In this document: piece by piece, positions 44,355 to 54,203 of the stretch
How the letters are laid out: the number at the start of each line of letters is the position of its first letter
How positions within the stretch are numbered: position 1 is the first letter of the stretch
DNA from: Pedobacter sp. B4-66
Lineage (GTDB): Bacteria; Bacteroidota; Bacteroidia; Sphingobacteriales; Sphingobacteriaceae
Length of the DNA: 64,000 bases
Assembly: GCF_018492665.1 (NCBI RefSeq)
Contig: NZ_JAFVME010000004.1
Coordinates: 62,001 to 126,000, forward strand
Direction of reading: 5' to 3'
The notes under the pieces: generated by a model
Told to the model about the DNA's origin: nothing
What the model saw: only the letters and a program-made list of their open reading frames with translations
Database searches by the model: none
Position numbers and translations under genes: made by a program

Positions 44355-45059
44355 ATGAAAAAGTTATTAACCCTTGCCTTCGTTTCCTTATTAAGTATAA
44401 GTGCTATGGCTCAACAAGTAGATTTAAGAAAAAAGATTAGTGTTAGTGGTTCTGCGGAAACTGAAGTTACTCCAGACATTATTTACATCAGTATCTCTTT
44501 AAAAGAATATTTAAAAGATAATAACAGTAAGAAAAAAGTAGAGATTACTACTTTGGAAAGCCAGTTGTATGCTGCCGTTCAAAAAGCAGGTATTGATAAA
44601 GGAAACCTAACAATCAACGACTTATCAAGCTATGCTATTGTAACAGAGAAGAAGAAAAACCCTGACTATCTGGCTAGTAAACAGTATCGCTTAAAAGTAT
44701 CTGATTTGAATAAATGGAATGACATCATTGGTGCTATAGACCCTAAAGGAATTGCCTATACCAATGTTGATAGTTACGACTATTCAAAAATTGAAACACT
44801 TAAAAAAGAACTGAAAATTAAAGCACTACAAGCTGCTAAAGAAAAAGCATCTTACCTAGTTGAAGCCCTTGGCGATAAGTTAGGTAGTGTAATTGACATT
44901 CAGGAAGTAAACAATGAGCAATATCCACAGCCGATGTATCGTAATGTAATGATGATGAAAGCTGAAAGCGCTGATATGGCTGGTGGGCCCGCTCCTGAGA
45001 TTGATTTTAAAAAAATAAAACTGAATTATATAATGAATACAGTATTCGAAATTAAATAG
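44355..45059 (+). CDS. SIMPL-domain (DUF541) exported protein
   Basis: A 234-residue protein with signal peptide (MKKLLTLAFVSLLSISAMAQ) and a SIMPL domain from about 28 to 230 (ISVSGSAETEVTPDIIYISI, then ALQAAKEKASYLVEALGDKLG). SIMPL proteins occur in the periplasm or outer membrane and form oligomers; their function is unclear, with some linked to oxidative stress. It is a single gene closed by the hairpin at 45104. Confidence 0.88.
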   Translation: MKKLLTLAFVSLLSISAMAQQVDLRKKISVSGSAETEVTPDIIYISISLKEYLKDNNSKKKVEITTLESQLYAAVQKAGIDKGNLTINDLSSYAIVTEKKKNPDYLASKQYRLKVSDLNKWNDIIGAIDPKGIAYTNVDSYDYSKIETLKKELKIKALQAAKEKASYLVEALGDKLGSVIDIQEVNNEQYPQPMYRNVMMMKAESADMAGGPAPEIDFKKIKLNYIMNTVFEIK

Positions 45060-45103
45060 TCGCAGTGACTACTTGAGTAGACAGTTTTAATAAAATACCT
45101 TTA

Positions 45104-45136
45104 AAAAACCTATCAATAACTTTTGGTAGGTTTTTT
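45104..45136 (+). terminator. Terminator of the SIMPL gene
   Basis: AAAAACCTATCA pairs with TGGTAGGTTTTT (one G-T wobble) and is followed by further T. It lies about 45 bases after the stop. Confidence 0.8.
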
Positions 45137-45169
45137 GCTATTTAGATATTATCACAAAATTCAAATCGT

Positions 45170-45484
45170 ATGAAAAGATTAATTTACTCTTTAGTGCTAG
45201 TTTTCACATTGGCAATCAGCGCAAACACAGTTTCAGCAGCAGGAAAGACAGACAAGATTAAAACTGAAATGACTGCCGAGCAGCAAATTCAACTTAAACG
45301 GATCACTGATCGTGTTCAAGAGATTAAATCGATGGATAAATCAAATTTATCGAAATCTGAAAAAAAAGAGTTACGCCAGGAATTGAGAGGATTGAAAAAG
45401 CAAGCTAATGCATTAGGTGGCGGTGTTTACCTTTCTGTTGGAGCAATCATTATCATCATCTTATTATTGATTCTTATTCTATAG
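45170..45484 (+). CDS. Small exported protein with C-terminal membrane helix
   Basis: A 104-residue protein: signal peptide (cleavage near Ala23-Ala24), a Lys/Glu-rich helical region (about 25-80, coiled-coil-like, KEIKSMDKSNLSKSEKKEL type), and a C-terminal hydrophobic helix made almost only of Ile and Leu (IIIIILLLILIL). Similar small proteins are frequent in Bacteroidota, and no function is known. The transcript ends at the hairpin 45508-45541. Confidence 0.75.
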   Translation: MKRLIYSLVLVFTLAISANTVSAAGKTDKIKTEMTAEQQIQLKRITDRVQEIKSMDKSNLSKSEKKELRQELRGLKKQANALGGGVYLSVGAIIIIILLLILIL

Positions 45485-45507
45485 AACATCCTATTAACAT
45501 CTACCTA

Positions 45508-45541
45508 TAAAAAAAGCTTCTCAAATTGAGAAGCTTTTTTT
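45508..45541. terminator. Bidirectional terminator
   Basis: AAAAAAAGCTTCTC-aaatt-GAGAAGCTTTTTTT, a symmetric hairpin with A and T tracts on both sides, between convergent genes (45484 and serS end 45565). Confidence 0.88.
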
Positions 45542-45564
45542 GTTTGTAATGGATTTTGATTTAG

Positions 45565-46836
45565 TTAATCGATGTATTCGAAACCTGTGTATTTTACCAA
45601 TGCCTCAGGAATTTTAATGCCCTTTTCGGTTTGGTTATTTTCAAGAATAGCAGCAACAATACGAGGCAATGCTAATGCACTTCCATTTAATGTATGTGCT
45701 AATTGAGTTTTTCCAGTAGCTCCCTTAAACCTTAATTTAAGTCTGTTACTCTGGTAGGTTTCAAAGTTAGACACTGAAGAAACCTCTAACCAGCGTTGCT
45801 GTGCTGCACTCCACACCTCCATATCGTAAGTCATCGCCGAAGTAAAGCCCATATCACCACCACATAAACGCAAAACGCGATAATGCAAACCTAACTCTTG
45901 CAGTAATGACTGAACATAAGCACTCATGTCTTCCAGAACCTCATAAGATTTATCAGGATGAACAACCTGTACAATTTCAACTTTATCGAACTGATGCAAA
46001 CGATTTAAGCCACGTACATGTGCACCATATGATCCTGCCTCTCTACGGAAGCATGGTGTATATGCTGTGTTTTTTACAGGAAGCTCTTCTTCTTTTAAAA
46101 TAACATCACGATAAAGATTGGTTACAGGCACCTCTGCCGTTGGAATAAGATACAAGTTATCTACTCCTGCATGGTACATCTGTCCTTCTTTATCCGGTAA
46201 TTGTCCGGTACCAAAGCCTGAAGCTTCATTAACTAAATGTGGCACCTGCATTTCTCTATAGCCCTTTTCTGTTGCATGATCTAAAAAGAAATTAATAAGA
46301 GCCCTTTGCAAACGCGCTCCTTTACCTTTATACACGGGGAAACCAGCACCTGTTATTTTTGTACCCAGTTCAAAATCTATAATATCGTATTTAGCTGTTA
46401 ACTCCCAATGTGGCAATGCACTTTCTGGCAAGTCAGCCGGGCTACCATGTTCATAAACAACTTCATTGTCTTCCGCTGCACTTCCTGTTTTAACCAGGTG
46501 ATGTGGCAGGTTAGGCAATTGTAAAATCAAACTATATAATGTAGCTTCTACTTCAGTTAACTGATCTGAAAGATTTTTATGTTCTTCCTTATTTGATGTA
46601 GTTTCTGCTTTAAGCACTTCTGCTTCTTCTTTCTTACCACTACGCATTAACTCACCAATCTGTTTTGCAGCTGCATTAGCTACAGCGGAAAGGTTATCCA
46701 GCGAGGTTTGAACTTGTCTTCGTTCTTCGTCAATTTTAATAATTTCATCAACCAATTCAGGGTGTTTAAAATTACGTACACTTAGTCCTTCTAAAACTTT
46801 CTCTCTATTTTCGCGGATATAGTTAACTTGCAGCAT
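45565..46836 (-). CDS. serS: Serine--tRNA ligase
   Basis: A 423-residue class II synthetase. Residues 1-105 form the N-terminal tRNA-binding coiled coil. Motif 2 is in TPCFRREAGSYGAHVRGLNR, motif 3 near the C-terminus is in LNGSALALPRIVAAILEN. It charges tRNA-Ser and tRNA-Sec. The start at 46836 is the first ATG and gives the usual N-terminus MLQVNYIRENREKV. It is divergent from rsmI by 77 bases. Confidence 0.97.
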   Translation of the reverse strand: MLQVNYIRENREKVLEGLSVRNFKHPELVDEIIKIDEERRQVQTSLDNLSAVANAAAKQIGELMRSGKKEEAEVLKAETTSNKEEHKNLSDQLTEVEATLYSLILQLPNLPHHLVKTGSAAEDNEVVYEHGSPADLPESALPHWELTAKYDIIDFELGTKITGAGFPVYKGKGARLQRALINFFLDHATEKGYREMQVPHLVNEASGFGTGQLPDKEGQMYHAGVDNLYLIPTAEVPVTNLYRDVILKEEELPVKNTAYTPCFRREAGSYGAHVRGLNRLHQFDKVEIVQVVHPDKSYEVLEDMSAYVQSLLQELGLHYRVLRLCGGDMGFTSAMTYDMEVWSAAQQRWLEVSSVSNFETYQSNRLKLRFKGATGKTQLAHTLNGSALALPRIVAAILENNQTEKGIKIPEALVKYTGFEYID

Positions 46837-46913
46837 TATTTTATTTTTTAAACAAAGATAATAACTTAACTCGTGATTGCGAACGCAGTAGCATAATACG
46901 AGCCCTAATAATT

Positions 46914-47624
46914 ATGGAAGGTAAACTATTTCTTGTGCCCACCCCTATCGGAAACCTAGAAGACATGACCTTCAGGGCAATCCGAATTTTAAAAGAAGCT
47001 GATGTGATCCTTGCTGAGGATACTCGTACCAGCGCCCCTATGCTAAAGCATTTCGGAATCGACAAAAAAGCATATTCACATCACCAACACAATGAACATC
47101 AAGCTACTTCAGAAATCATTAAATTTCTGAAAGAAGGAAAAATGGTAGCCTTGATTTCAGATGCAGGAACTCCTGCAATATCCGACCCAGGCTTTTTTCT
47201 GGTTAGAGAAGCAATCAAAAATGATTTGGCAGTAGAGTGTCTACCTGGAGCTACTGCATTTGTACCTGCATTGGTAAACTCAGGATTACCTTCTGACTCT
47301 TTTGTTTTTGAGGGTTTTTTACCTGTTAAAAAAGGTAGACAAACACGCTTTAAAAAACTAGCAGAGGAGGAAAGAACAATTGTATTATACGAAAGTCCGC
47401 ATCGTTTACTCAAAACCCTTGAAGAATTTGCGCAATATTTAGGTGCAGACCGCCGGGCATCAGTAAGTCGTGAGTTGACAAAACTTTATGAAGAGACTGT
47501 AAGGGGCACTTTAGCAGAAATTAAATCACATTTTGAAAACAATATATTAAAAGGAGAATTCGTAATTTGTATTTCAGGATGTGAGGAAGTGAAAAAGAAA
47601 AACAAATACGACCGCGACAATTAG
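46914..47624 (+). CDS. rsmI: 16S rRNA 2'-O-methyltransferase RsmI
   Basis: A 236-residue tetrapyrrole-methylase-fold enzyme that methylates C1402 of 16S rRNA at the 2'-O position. Motifs: LFLVPTPIGNLEDMTFRAI at the N-terminus, LAEDTRTSAPMLKHF, ALISDAGTPAISDPG and VECLPGATAFVPALVNSGLP. It is slightly shorter than E. coli RsmI at the C-terminus, as usual for the phylum. The next gene follows after 47 bases. Confidence 0.95.
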   Translation: MEGKLFLVPTPIGNLEDMTFRAIRILKEADVILAEDTRTSAPMLKHFGIDKKAYSHHQHNEHQATSEIIKFLKEGKMVALISDAGTPAISDPGFFLVREAIKNDLAVECLPGATAFVPALVNSGLPSDSFVFEGFLPVKKGRQTRFKKLAEEERTIVLYESPHRLLKTLEEFAQYLGADRRASVSRELTKLYEETVRGTLAEIKSHFENNILKGEFVICISGCEEVKKKNKYDRDN

Positions 47625-47671
47625 GGTTCAATTTTTGATACCTGAAACTGAAATTATTATAAAGAAAGAAG

Positions 47672-48328
47672 ATGATACTAATAGATAGATTTTTAAGTGA
47701 TGAACAGGATCCTAAAGCAGTAGAAAAAGTTTTAGGTAAACTTAATGATATGTTAACCAGCAACGAGGAATTGATTTACATGGCTGTACAAAAAAAGCCC
47801 GCTGTAAACCTTTTACCAGACTGTATTGCTGTAAGTAACAAACGTATATTTTATTGTGAGCCCGGCAATTTTGGGATCACCATGAACTTTAAAGACATTT
47901 CATGGAAGAGCATCAAAGAGGTTTCTTTTAAAGAAGAATTATTTGGTTCTAAATTTATCTGCGTCCCATTACACGGAGAAAACATCATTACAGAATATAT
48001 ACCAAAGGTTCAAGCTCGTAAATTGTACCAAGCTGCTTATGAACAATTGGAAAGTTTTAAAGAACAACAAAGACAACTTGATCTTGAAGAAAGAAGATCG
48101 TCAACATCGCCTGTAACCGTAAATACTTTGCCTGCCCCAGAGCCAGTGCAAGAAGAAGAGCCACAAGCGTTCATTTCTCAGCCTCCAGTTGCTCCTGTAA
48201 TACAGATTGAAGAACCAGAAGATGAAACTACATTAAAGCTAAGAAAACTAAAAAGCCTATACGATAAACACCTGATTACTCAGGAAGAATATGAAGCTAA
48301 AAAAGCTGATATTTTAGATAGCTTATAA
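47672..48328 (+). CDS. PH-domain and SHOCT-domain protein
   Basis: A 218-residue cytosolic protein. Residues 20-125 form a bacterial PH-like domain (IAVSNKRIFYCEPG, SWKSIKEVSF), a Pro/Glu-rich linker spans 140-185, and the C-terminus is a SHOCT motif (KLRKLKSLYDKHLITQEEYE, then KKADIL). SHOCT domains often promote oligomerisation or membrane association. Its stop overlaps the start of lnt by one base (taATG), implying coupled translation. Function unknown. Confidence 0.85.
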   Translation: MILIDRFLSDEQDPKAVEKVLGKLNDMLTSNEELIYMAVQKKPAVNLLPDCIAVSNKRIFYCEPGNFGITMNFKDISWKSIKEVSFKEELFGSKFICVPLHGENIITEYIPKVQARKLYQAAYEQLESFKEQQRQLDLEERRSSTSPVTVNTLPAPEPVQEEEPQAFISQPPVAPVIQIEEPEDETTLKLRKLKSLYDKHLITQEEYEAKKADILDSL

Positions 48329-49947
48329 TGAAATTCAAAAACACTGCTCTCCTTGCTTTACTAAGTGCGTTTTTAATGTGGCTGGCATGGCCCCCTATTA
48401 AGTTTACCACACCTTTACTACTCATTAGTCTTGTCCCGCTACTTATTGCCTTAGAAAAGATTATACAAAGTGACATCCCTAAAAAGGGTAAGCGTGTTTT
48501 CTTAACGGCGGGATTAACCTTTCTAATTTGGAATACAGCATGTATTTACTGGGTATATAATGCCATCAGTGCGGTAAATAGCCCTGTGGTATCGTTCTTT
48601 GTGTCGCTCATTCCATTTGGCTTAGGTGCCTTACTAATGACCTTTGCCTTCTGGCTATATTACAAATTAGGTAGATTTGTAAATAAATACATCGCCTATC
48701 TAGGGCTAATATGCTTTTATATTGCCATGGAATTTCTGCATCAGGGCTGGGACCTTGCCTTTCCTTGGATGAATTTGGGTAATGGCTTATCCGGAATGCA
48801 TCAGTTGGCCCAGTGGTATGAATTTACCGGTATTTATGGTGGTTCATTTTGGATTTTATTAAGTAACATTATTGCATTTGAGGCTTTTAAAGCACTTAAA
48901 TCCAGAGAGACTGTGGGATTTGCAAAATTCAAATTTGCGCTCATCTGGTTTATTACTGTGGCATCTCCTATTGCATTATCCTTAACCTTATATAATAAAT
49001 ACGAAGAGAAGTCAGTTCCGGTTAATGTAGTAGCGGTACAACCAAACATAGATCCATATAAAAAGTTTGGAGGTATTTCTGCTAATGAACAACTTAAAGT
49101 GCTTACCCACTTATCCGATTCTGTTGCTCAGCTTAGTACAGAATATTTTATCTGGCCTGAAACAGCTATTCCAAGTGGTTCTGATGAAGACAGAATCCGT
49201 ACAAACTCTGAATTTTTAGGTGCTCAGCAGTTTCTTGAAAAATATAAAAATGGCAGTATTATTAGTGGCATCGAAAGTTTTAAATTCTATAACGACAAAC
49301 AAACCCCATCTGCAAGACAATATGATAACAGTACCTATGTAGATGTTTTTAATGCTGCATTACAGATTGAGAACTCTGCCAATGTACAGTTTTACCATAA
49401 ATCTAAATTGGTACCAGGAGTAGAGAAAATGCCTTTCCCCGAAGCATTATCCATATTGGCTCCTGTTTTTGAAGGTTTTGGTGGTACTGTTGGTGGTTAT
49501 GGTTGGCAAAAAGATCCTCAAGTATTTTATTCATATGGTGGCGTTGGCGCTGTTCCTGTAATTTGCTACGAATCAATATGGGGAGGTTGGATAGCAGAAG
49601 CTGTTAAGAATGGCGCTCAGTTTATCGCTATTGTAACCAATGATGGTTGGTGGGGAAACACATCAGGGAAAGACCAACATATGCTATACGCCACGTTAAG
49701 GGCTATAGAAACCCGAAGATATGTTATAAGATCTGCTAATACCGGCATCTCTTGCTTTATTAATCAAAAAGGTGATATCATTAAGCAAACCAAATGGTGG
49801 ACCAGAACAGCTATTAAATCAGATATAAATTTAAACGATGACCTCACCTTTTATGTAAGAAACGGTGATTTTATCCCTAAAATCTTGTCTGTATTAGCTG
49901 TACTAATTGCATTGATTATTCCTTATAGAAAATGGGTTAGGAAGTAA
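48328..49947 (+). CDS. lnt: Apolipoprotein N-acyltransferase
   Basis: A 539-residue inner-membrane enzyme that adds the third acyl chain to lipoproteins. Six to seven N-terminal membrane helices (residues 1-225) are followed by a periplasmic nitrilase domain with the Glu-Lys-Cys triad: Glu in WPETAIPSG, Lys in HKSKLVPGVEKMPF, Cys in PVICYESIWGG. A final helix is near the C-terminus. It ends directly against the convergent nadE gene. Together with lspA in this window it completes the lipoprotein maturation steps after Lgt. Confidence 0.95.
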   Translation: MKFKNTALLALLSAFLMWLAWPPIKFTTPLLLISLVPLLIALEKIIQSDIPKKGKRVFLTAGLTFLIWNTACIYWVYNAISAVNSPVVSFFVSLIPFGLGALLMTFAFWLYYKLGRFVNKYIAYLGLICFYIAMEFLHQGWDLAFPWMNLGNGLSGMHQLAQWYEFTGIYGGSFWILLSNIIAFEAFKALKSRETVGFAKFKFALIWFITVASPIALSLTLYNKYEEKSVPVNVVAVQPNIDPYKKFGGISANEQLKVLTHLSDSVAQLSTEYFIWPETAIPSGSDEDRIRTNSEFLGAQQFLEKYKNGSIISGIESFKFYNDKQTPSARQYDNSTYVDVFNAALQIENSANVQFYHKSKLVPGVEKMPFPEALSILAPVFEGFGGTVGGYGWQKDPQVFYSYGGVGAVPVICYESIWGGWIAEAVKNGAQFIAIVTNDGWWGNTSGKDQHMLYATLRAIETRRYVIRSANTGISCFINQKGDIIKQTKWWTRTAIKSDINLNDDLTFYVRNGDFIPKILSVLAVLIALIIPYRKWVRK

Positions 49948-51588
49948 TTAAGAAAGGTATTTCCCTACAATTGGCATCCTTCGCCCCATACCAAATGCTT
50001 TAGGAGAAACCCTTAATATCGGCGGTGTTTGATAACGTTTAAACTCCGCTGAATTTACCATTTTAAGGATTCTTCTTACCAATGCTTCATCGTAACCTTG
50101 TGCAATGATTGCGGACGAGCTTTGCTTAAGCTCTATGTATTGAAACAAAATCTTATCAAGAATATCATAATCAGGCAAGGAATCAGAATCCTTTTGCCCT
50201 GGTCTTAACTCGGCTGATGGTGGTTTAACAATAGAATTCTCTGGTATTACTATCCCATCCTTATTAATATAATTTGCAAGTTGGTATACCTGTGTTTTAT
50301 ATACATCACCAATTACGCCGATTGCACCACACATATCACCATATAACGTTCCATACCCTACAGCACATTCACTTTTATTTGATGTATTCAATAAGATATA
50401 GCCAAACTTATTAGACATTGCCATCACAATAATACCTCTACATCTTGCCTGAATATTCTCTTCTGTAAGGTTAAATGGTAATCCTTTAAAAGCAGATGCC
50501 ATCATACTATCAAATGCATTAGCTGCTTCTTTGATTGGAATAATTTCATGCTGACAACCGATGTTTTTAACCAGATCAAGCGCATCCTGTATAGAGTGGT
50601 CCGATGAATATTTTGAAGGCATTAACACAGCCATTACATTTTCAGCTCCTAAAGCACGACAAGCCAAGGCACAAACAATAGCAGAATCAATCCCTCCGGA
50701 AAGACCCAATACTGCTTTTCTAAAGCCTGATTTAGCAAAATAATCCTTAATCCCTAAAACCAACGCTTCATAAATCTGCTCAATATCTGGAACTGCCCTA
50801 TGTGTTTTAGGCGCATATCCATTAATCACATCGCCCTCAACCTCATAAATCTTTAGCTCTTCCTTAAAATAAGCCATCTCATCCAAAAGATTGCCTTCCT
50901 TATCAAATGCCAAAGAACCACCATCAAAAACGATTTCGGTTTGTGCCCCTACCTGATTTACATACAACAAAGGAAGCTTGTATTTCTTAGCATTATCTGC
51001 AAGAACTACGACCCTTTCATCGTCATGACAATATGAAAATGGTGATGCCGCAATATTGATCATCAGATCAGGACCTTGCTTAATCAGTTCATCCATTGGA
51101 TTAGAAACATACAATGGATTATTGTTGATGTTCCATAGGTCTTCACAAATAGTTAAAGCTATTTTACGACCCTTAAACGATATACACTCAAACTGAGTGG
51201 CAGGTTCAAAATAACGGTATTCATCAAATACATCGTAATTAGGAAGCAATGCTTTTTTTGCAATAGCTTTTACTTTACCCTCTTCAATAAAATATGCAGC
51301 ATTGTACAGGTCTTTACCGGCAAGCACTTCATTTCTTACAGGTAAACCGACTATACAAGCAATTCCTTTACAATGAGTGGCAATCTCCTGAGCAGCAGTT
51401 TCGCACAAGCCGATAAATTCATCAAACTCTAAAAAATCACGTGGCGGATAACCACAGATGGCCAGCTCAGCAAAAACAACAAGATCAGCTCCTTTATCCT
51501 TTGCCAGCTGGATATTATCAATTATTTTTTTTGTATTGTATTCAAAATTACCAATGTGATAGTTGAGTTGCGCAAGTGCTATATTCAT
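49948..51588 (-). CDS. nadE: Glutamine-dependent NAD(+) synthetase
   Basis: A 546-residue two-domain enzyme making NAD from deamido-NAD with glutamine as nitrogen source. The N-terminal nitrilase domain has Glu in FAELAICGYPPRDF, Lys in KKALLPNYDVFDE and Cys in LTICEDLW. The C-terminal synthetase has the PP-loop LGLSGGIDSAIVCALA (about 293-308). The start MNIALAQLNYHIG is standard. A 48-base gap separates it from the outer-membrane protein gene upstream on the same strand. Confidence 0.96.
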   Translation of the reverse strand: MNIALAQLNYHIGNFEYNTKKIIDNIQLAKDKGADLVVFAELAICGYPPRDFLEFDEFIGLCETAAQEIATHCKGIACIVGLPVRNEVLAGKDLYNAAYFIEEGKVKAIAKKALLPNYDVFDEYRYFEPATQFECISFKGRKIALTICEDLWNINNNPLYVSNPMDELIKQGPDLMINIAASPFSYCHDDERVVVLADNAKKYKLPLLYVNQVGAQTEIVFDGGSLAFDKEGNLLDEMAYFKEELKIYEVEGDVINGYAPKTHRAVPDIEQIYEALVLGIKDYFAKSGFRKAVLGLSGGIDSAIVCALACRALGAENVMAVLMPSKYSSDHSIQDALDLVKNIGCQHEIIPIKEAANAFDSMMASAFKGLPFNLTEENIQARCRGIIVMAMSNKFGYILLNTSNKSECAVGYGTLYGDMCGAIGVIGDVYKTQVYQLANYINKDGIVIPENSIVKPPSAELRPGQKDSDSLPDYDILDKILFQYIELKQSSSAIIAQGYDEALVRRILKMVNSAEFKRYQTPPILRVSPKAFGMGRRMPIVGKYLS

Positions 51589-51636
51589 GTGCTTGTAATT
51601 GTAGAAAATTCTGTAACAGGAACCTTAGTAAGATTA

Positions 51637-52299
51637 TTAAAAGAAAACACCAAAATTAATACCAATGTAATGATTACGGACATTGTTGTTTTTATCAGTT
51701 GTAATGTCGGTAAATCCATTATTATAGGTAAGTCCGGCAGCGATACTTGCATTTCCACTAAGTTCGAATTCTGCACCTCCGCCTAATATCAAACCTGCGC
51801 GATATAACTTAATGGTTTTAGAAATGTTCTCGTCACGAGTTGTTGCTTTTCCACTAGCATCAGAATCTTGTTTAGCTCCAATATTAAAATCGTTTGATAG
51901 TCCAAACTGGCCATACCATTTAATATCATTCATTTTAACAGTTTTTAGCTTAAGCGTAAGTGGCACTTCGATATACTGGAGCTTATATTTAAGCTCATAA
52001 GGTATTTGTGTTGGGGGATTAGTTTCCTGAGTAATGACCTGTGTACTTTTACCATTAATGGTAGTAATAGTAAGCCCTGTTGCAAAGCTATAATTCTCAG
52101 CAAAATTGAAATCGCCCATTAAACCGTATGAGAATCCAAGTGCAACACCATTACTTTTACCTACTTGTGGTTTTACCCAACCAATTGTTGGATGAGCGGT
52201 TAATCCAAGTCTAAAACCGTAATTTGGAGATGGTGCATATTGTGCAAAAACACTTCCCGTTACAAACAATAATAGTATTGCGATAAATGTGCGTTTCAT
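51637..52299 (-). CDS. Outer-membrane beta-barrel protein (PorT-like)
   Basis: A 220-residue protein with a signal peptide (MKRTFIAILLLFVTGSVFAQ) and alternating beta-strand sequence ending in YIGINFGVFF with a C-terminal aromatic residue. It belongs to the small porin-like outer-membrane beta-barrel group (often annotated PorT-like) of Bacteroidota. About eight strands are expected. Function is unknown. It is divergent from gldB. Confidence 0.85.
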   Translation of the reverse strand: MKRTFIAILLLFVTGSVFAQYAPSPNYGFRLGLTAHPTIGWVKPQVGKSNGVALGFSYGLMGDFNFAENYSFATGLTITTINGKSTQVITQETNPPTQIPYELKYKLQYIEVPLTLKLKTVKMNDIKWYGQFGLSNDFNIGAKQDSDASGKATTRDENISKTIKLYRAGLILGGGAEFELSGNASIAAGLTYNNGFTDITTDKNNNVRNHYIGINFGVFF

Positions 52300-52347
52300 A
52301 TAAATATATTTTCCTTTAATGCCTATGAAGCTTGAATAAACTTACTT

Positions 52348-52355
52348 TATATTTG
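52348..52355 (+). promoter_or_regulatory. -7 element immediately before gldB
   Basis: TATATTTG ends six bases before the ATG at 52362. Since no other Met lies before the lipobox, the transcript would be nearly leaderless if this promoter is used. A -33 box at proper distance is not clear. Confidence 0.4.
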
Positions 52356-52361
52356 TTTACA

Positions 52362-53405
52362 ATGATATATAACGTAAAATTTCATCAAAGCTATCTATTT
52401 TTTCTATTTGTGTCGGCTTTTTTTTCGTCGGTGCTGGTTTCATGTACTCAAAGTACTAAACCTGATGTGAGCTCAGTACAATTAGAGATTAAGATTGCGA
52501 GGTTTGACAAAGATCTGTTTGCCGGAAAATCCAAAGATCTTAAGGAAACTGATGAGCTTCTCAAAAAAAAATACGGTGCCTTTTATGATGATTATGTGCA
52601 TAGAATGGTTGGTAATTTTGACTACACGAATGAGCAAATTCTAACAACACTATATCAGGACTCTGCTTATTCTGATTTAAACAAAGAGGTTGATAGTGTT
52701 TTTAAAGACATTAAACCCGTAGAAAAAGACTTATCTGAAACATTTAAATATATCCTTCATTACTACCCAAAAACAAAAGTCCCTCAGTTTATATCTTTTG
52801 TTTCCGGTTTTGCTGTGCAGACCCCAATTGGTGATAGTTATATGGGTATTGGACTGGATATGTTTATGGGTAAAAACAATAAGTTTTACAAAGCAATAAT
52901 ACAAAGTGTACCAACTTACCTATCGAGACGTTTTTCTCCTGAATACATTGTTCCGCGAATAACTGAAACTTATGCACGTGAAGAGTTGTTTCATGAACGT
53001 GATGAAGACAGAACATTACTTTCAAAAATGATTCAGAACGGAAAGATTTTGTATTTTATGGACAAGGTACTCGATGATAAAGTTGCAGACTCAGTTAAAA
53101 TAGGGTACACTCAAAAACAATTAGACTGGTGTAAAACCTTTGAAAGCGACATATGGGCCTATTATCTTCAGAACAACCTGTTATTCGAAACAGATTATCA
53201 GAAAATACAAGTGCTTTTGAGCGAGGGCCCTTTTACTCCCGGACTTGGCGAAAAAAACGAATCTGCACCTAAACTGGGCATTTGGACAGGATGGCAAATT
53301 GTAAGAAAGTACATGCAGGAAAATAAAGAAGTTACCTTACAACAGTTAATGGCTGATCAGGATTCTCAAAAAATATTAAATTTATCAAAGTACAAACCTA
53401 AATAA
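52362..53405 (+). CDS. gldB: Gliding motility lipoprotein GldB
   Basis: A 347-residue lipoprotein with lipobox VSC (Cys28). Motifs shared with GldB of Flavobacterium are IARFDKDLF near residue 45, the central FISFVSGFAVQTPIGDSYMGIGLDMFMG, and the C-terminal GIWTGWQIVRKYM. GldB is needed for gliding in flavobacteria, but homologues occur in non-gliding Bacteroidota, where the role is unclear; it is related to peptidase-like DUF2268-type folds. The ATG at 52362 is preferred over the upstream TTG at 52332. It is followed after 6 bases by a patatin gene. Confidence 0.88.
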   Translation: MIYNVKFHQSYLFFLFVSAFFSSVLVSCTQSTKPDVSSVQLEIKIARFDKDLFAGKSKDLKETDELLKKKYGAFYDDYVHRMVGNFDYTNEQILTTLYQDSAYSDLNKEVDSVFKDIKPVEKDLSETFKYILHYYPKTKVPQFISFVSGFAVQTPIGDSYMGIGLDMFMGKNNKFYKAIIQSVPTYLSRRFSPEYIVPRITETYAREELFHERDEDRTLLSKMIQNGKILYFMDKVLDDKVADSVKIGYTQKQLDWCKTFESDIWAYYLQNNLLFETDYQKIQVLLSEGPFTPGLGEKNESAPKLGIWTGWQIVRKYMQENKEVTLQQLMADQDSQKILNLSKYKPK

Positions 53406-53411
53406 TGCTAA

Positions 53412-54203
53412 ATGATTAAAATTGGGATCGTATTATCTGGTGGCGGAATCAGAGGAGTTGCACACCTTGGTGTTTTAAAGGCATTTGGAAATGCAGGTAT
53501 TAAGTTTAGTCACATTAGCGGCACCAGTGCCGGTTCAATTGCAGGCGCACTATTTGCCTCAGGCATCGACCCGGAGGATATTTTAAATATTTTTATAAAA
53601 ACAAAACTGCTAAAATTTTTAAGGCCTGCAGTTGGATCATTAGGTATAGTAAACATCGAAAATACATCGAGTTTATTTAAAGAATACTTCCCTGATGACA
53701 GAATAGAAAGCCTCAAAATTCCACTTACCATTGCTACCACTAACTTTAGCAAAGGAGAACTCGTATATTTCAACAAAGGGCCACTCATTAGAAGCATACA
53801 GGCATCAAGTTGCATTCCCGGAATTTTTAGACCGATTATGATTGATGATGAAATGTATGTTGATGGTGGTATTTTAAATAACTTTCCGGTTGAGCCCCTA
53901 TTAAACAACTGCGATTTCATTATCGGATCGTCCTGCAACCACTTAAAACCTGTAGAAAAGATCACCAAGATTACAGCTTTAATGGCAAGAGCCGGATTAA
54001 TGTCTGTAAATAAAGATATGGAAGAAAAGGCTGCCTTTTGCAATGTGCTAATTGAACCAAAAGGCATGGGGGAAATCAGCACTTTCGATATGAAAAAAGC
54101 GGAAACGATCTACTGGCTTGCGTACGAAGAAACGCTAAAAGCTATTAAAAATAATGAAAGCTTCAAAAACCTGATACAGGTTCCGATTAAAGAACTGAAA
54201 TAG
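53412..54203 (+). CDS. Patatin-like phospholipase
   Basis: A 263-residue serine lipid hydrolase. The oxyanion loop is SGGGIRGVAHLGVL (residues 9-22), the nucleophile Ser is in GTSAG near 42, and the catalytic Asp is in DGGILNNFP (about 152-160). No signal peptide is seen, so it is cytosolic like other bacterial RssA/YlbK-type patatins. It is likely co-transcribed with gldB. Its 3' end overlaps the convergent comB by 17 bases. Confidence 0.92.
   Translation: MIKIGIVLSGGGIRGVAHLGVLKAFGNAGIKFSHISGTSAGSIAGALFASGIDPEDILNIFIKTKLLKFLRPAVGSLGIVNIENTSSLFKEYFPDDRIESLKIPLTIATTNFSKGELVYFNKGPLIRSIQASSCIPGIFRPIMIDDEMYVDGGILNNFPVEPLLNNCDFIIGSSCNHLKPVEKITKITALMARAGLMSVNKDMEEKAAFCNVLIEPKGMGEISTFDMKKAETIYWLAYEETLKAIKNNESFKNLIQVPIKELK

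Noticed and set aside
53510..54082. 190-codon minus-strand frame over the patatin gene
   Set aside because: It is long only because the opposite codon usage avoids stops; the plus-strand frame carries all catalytic motifs.
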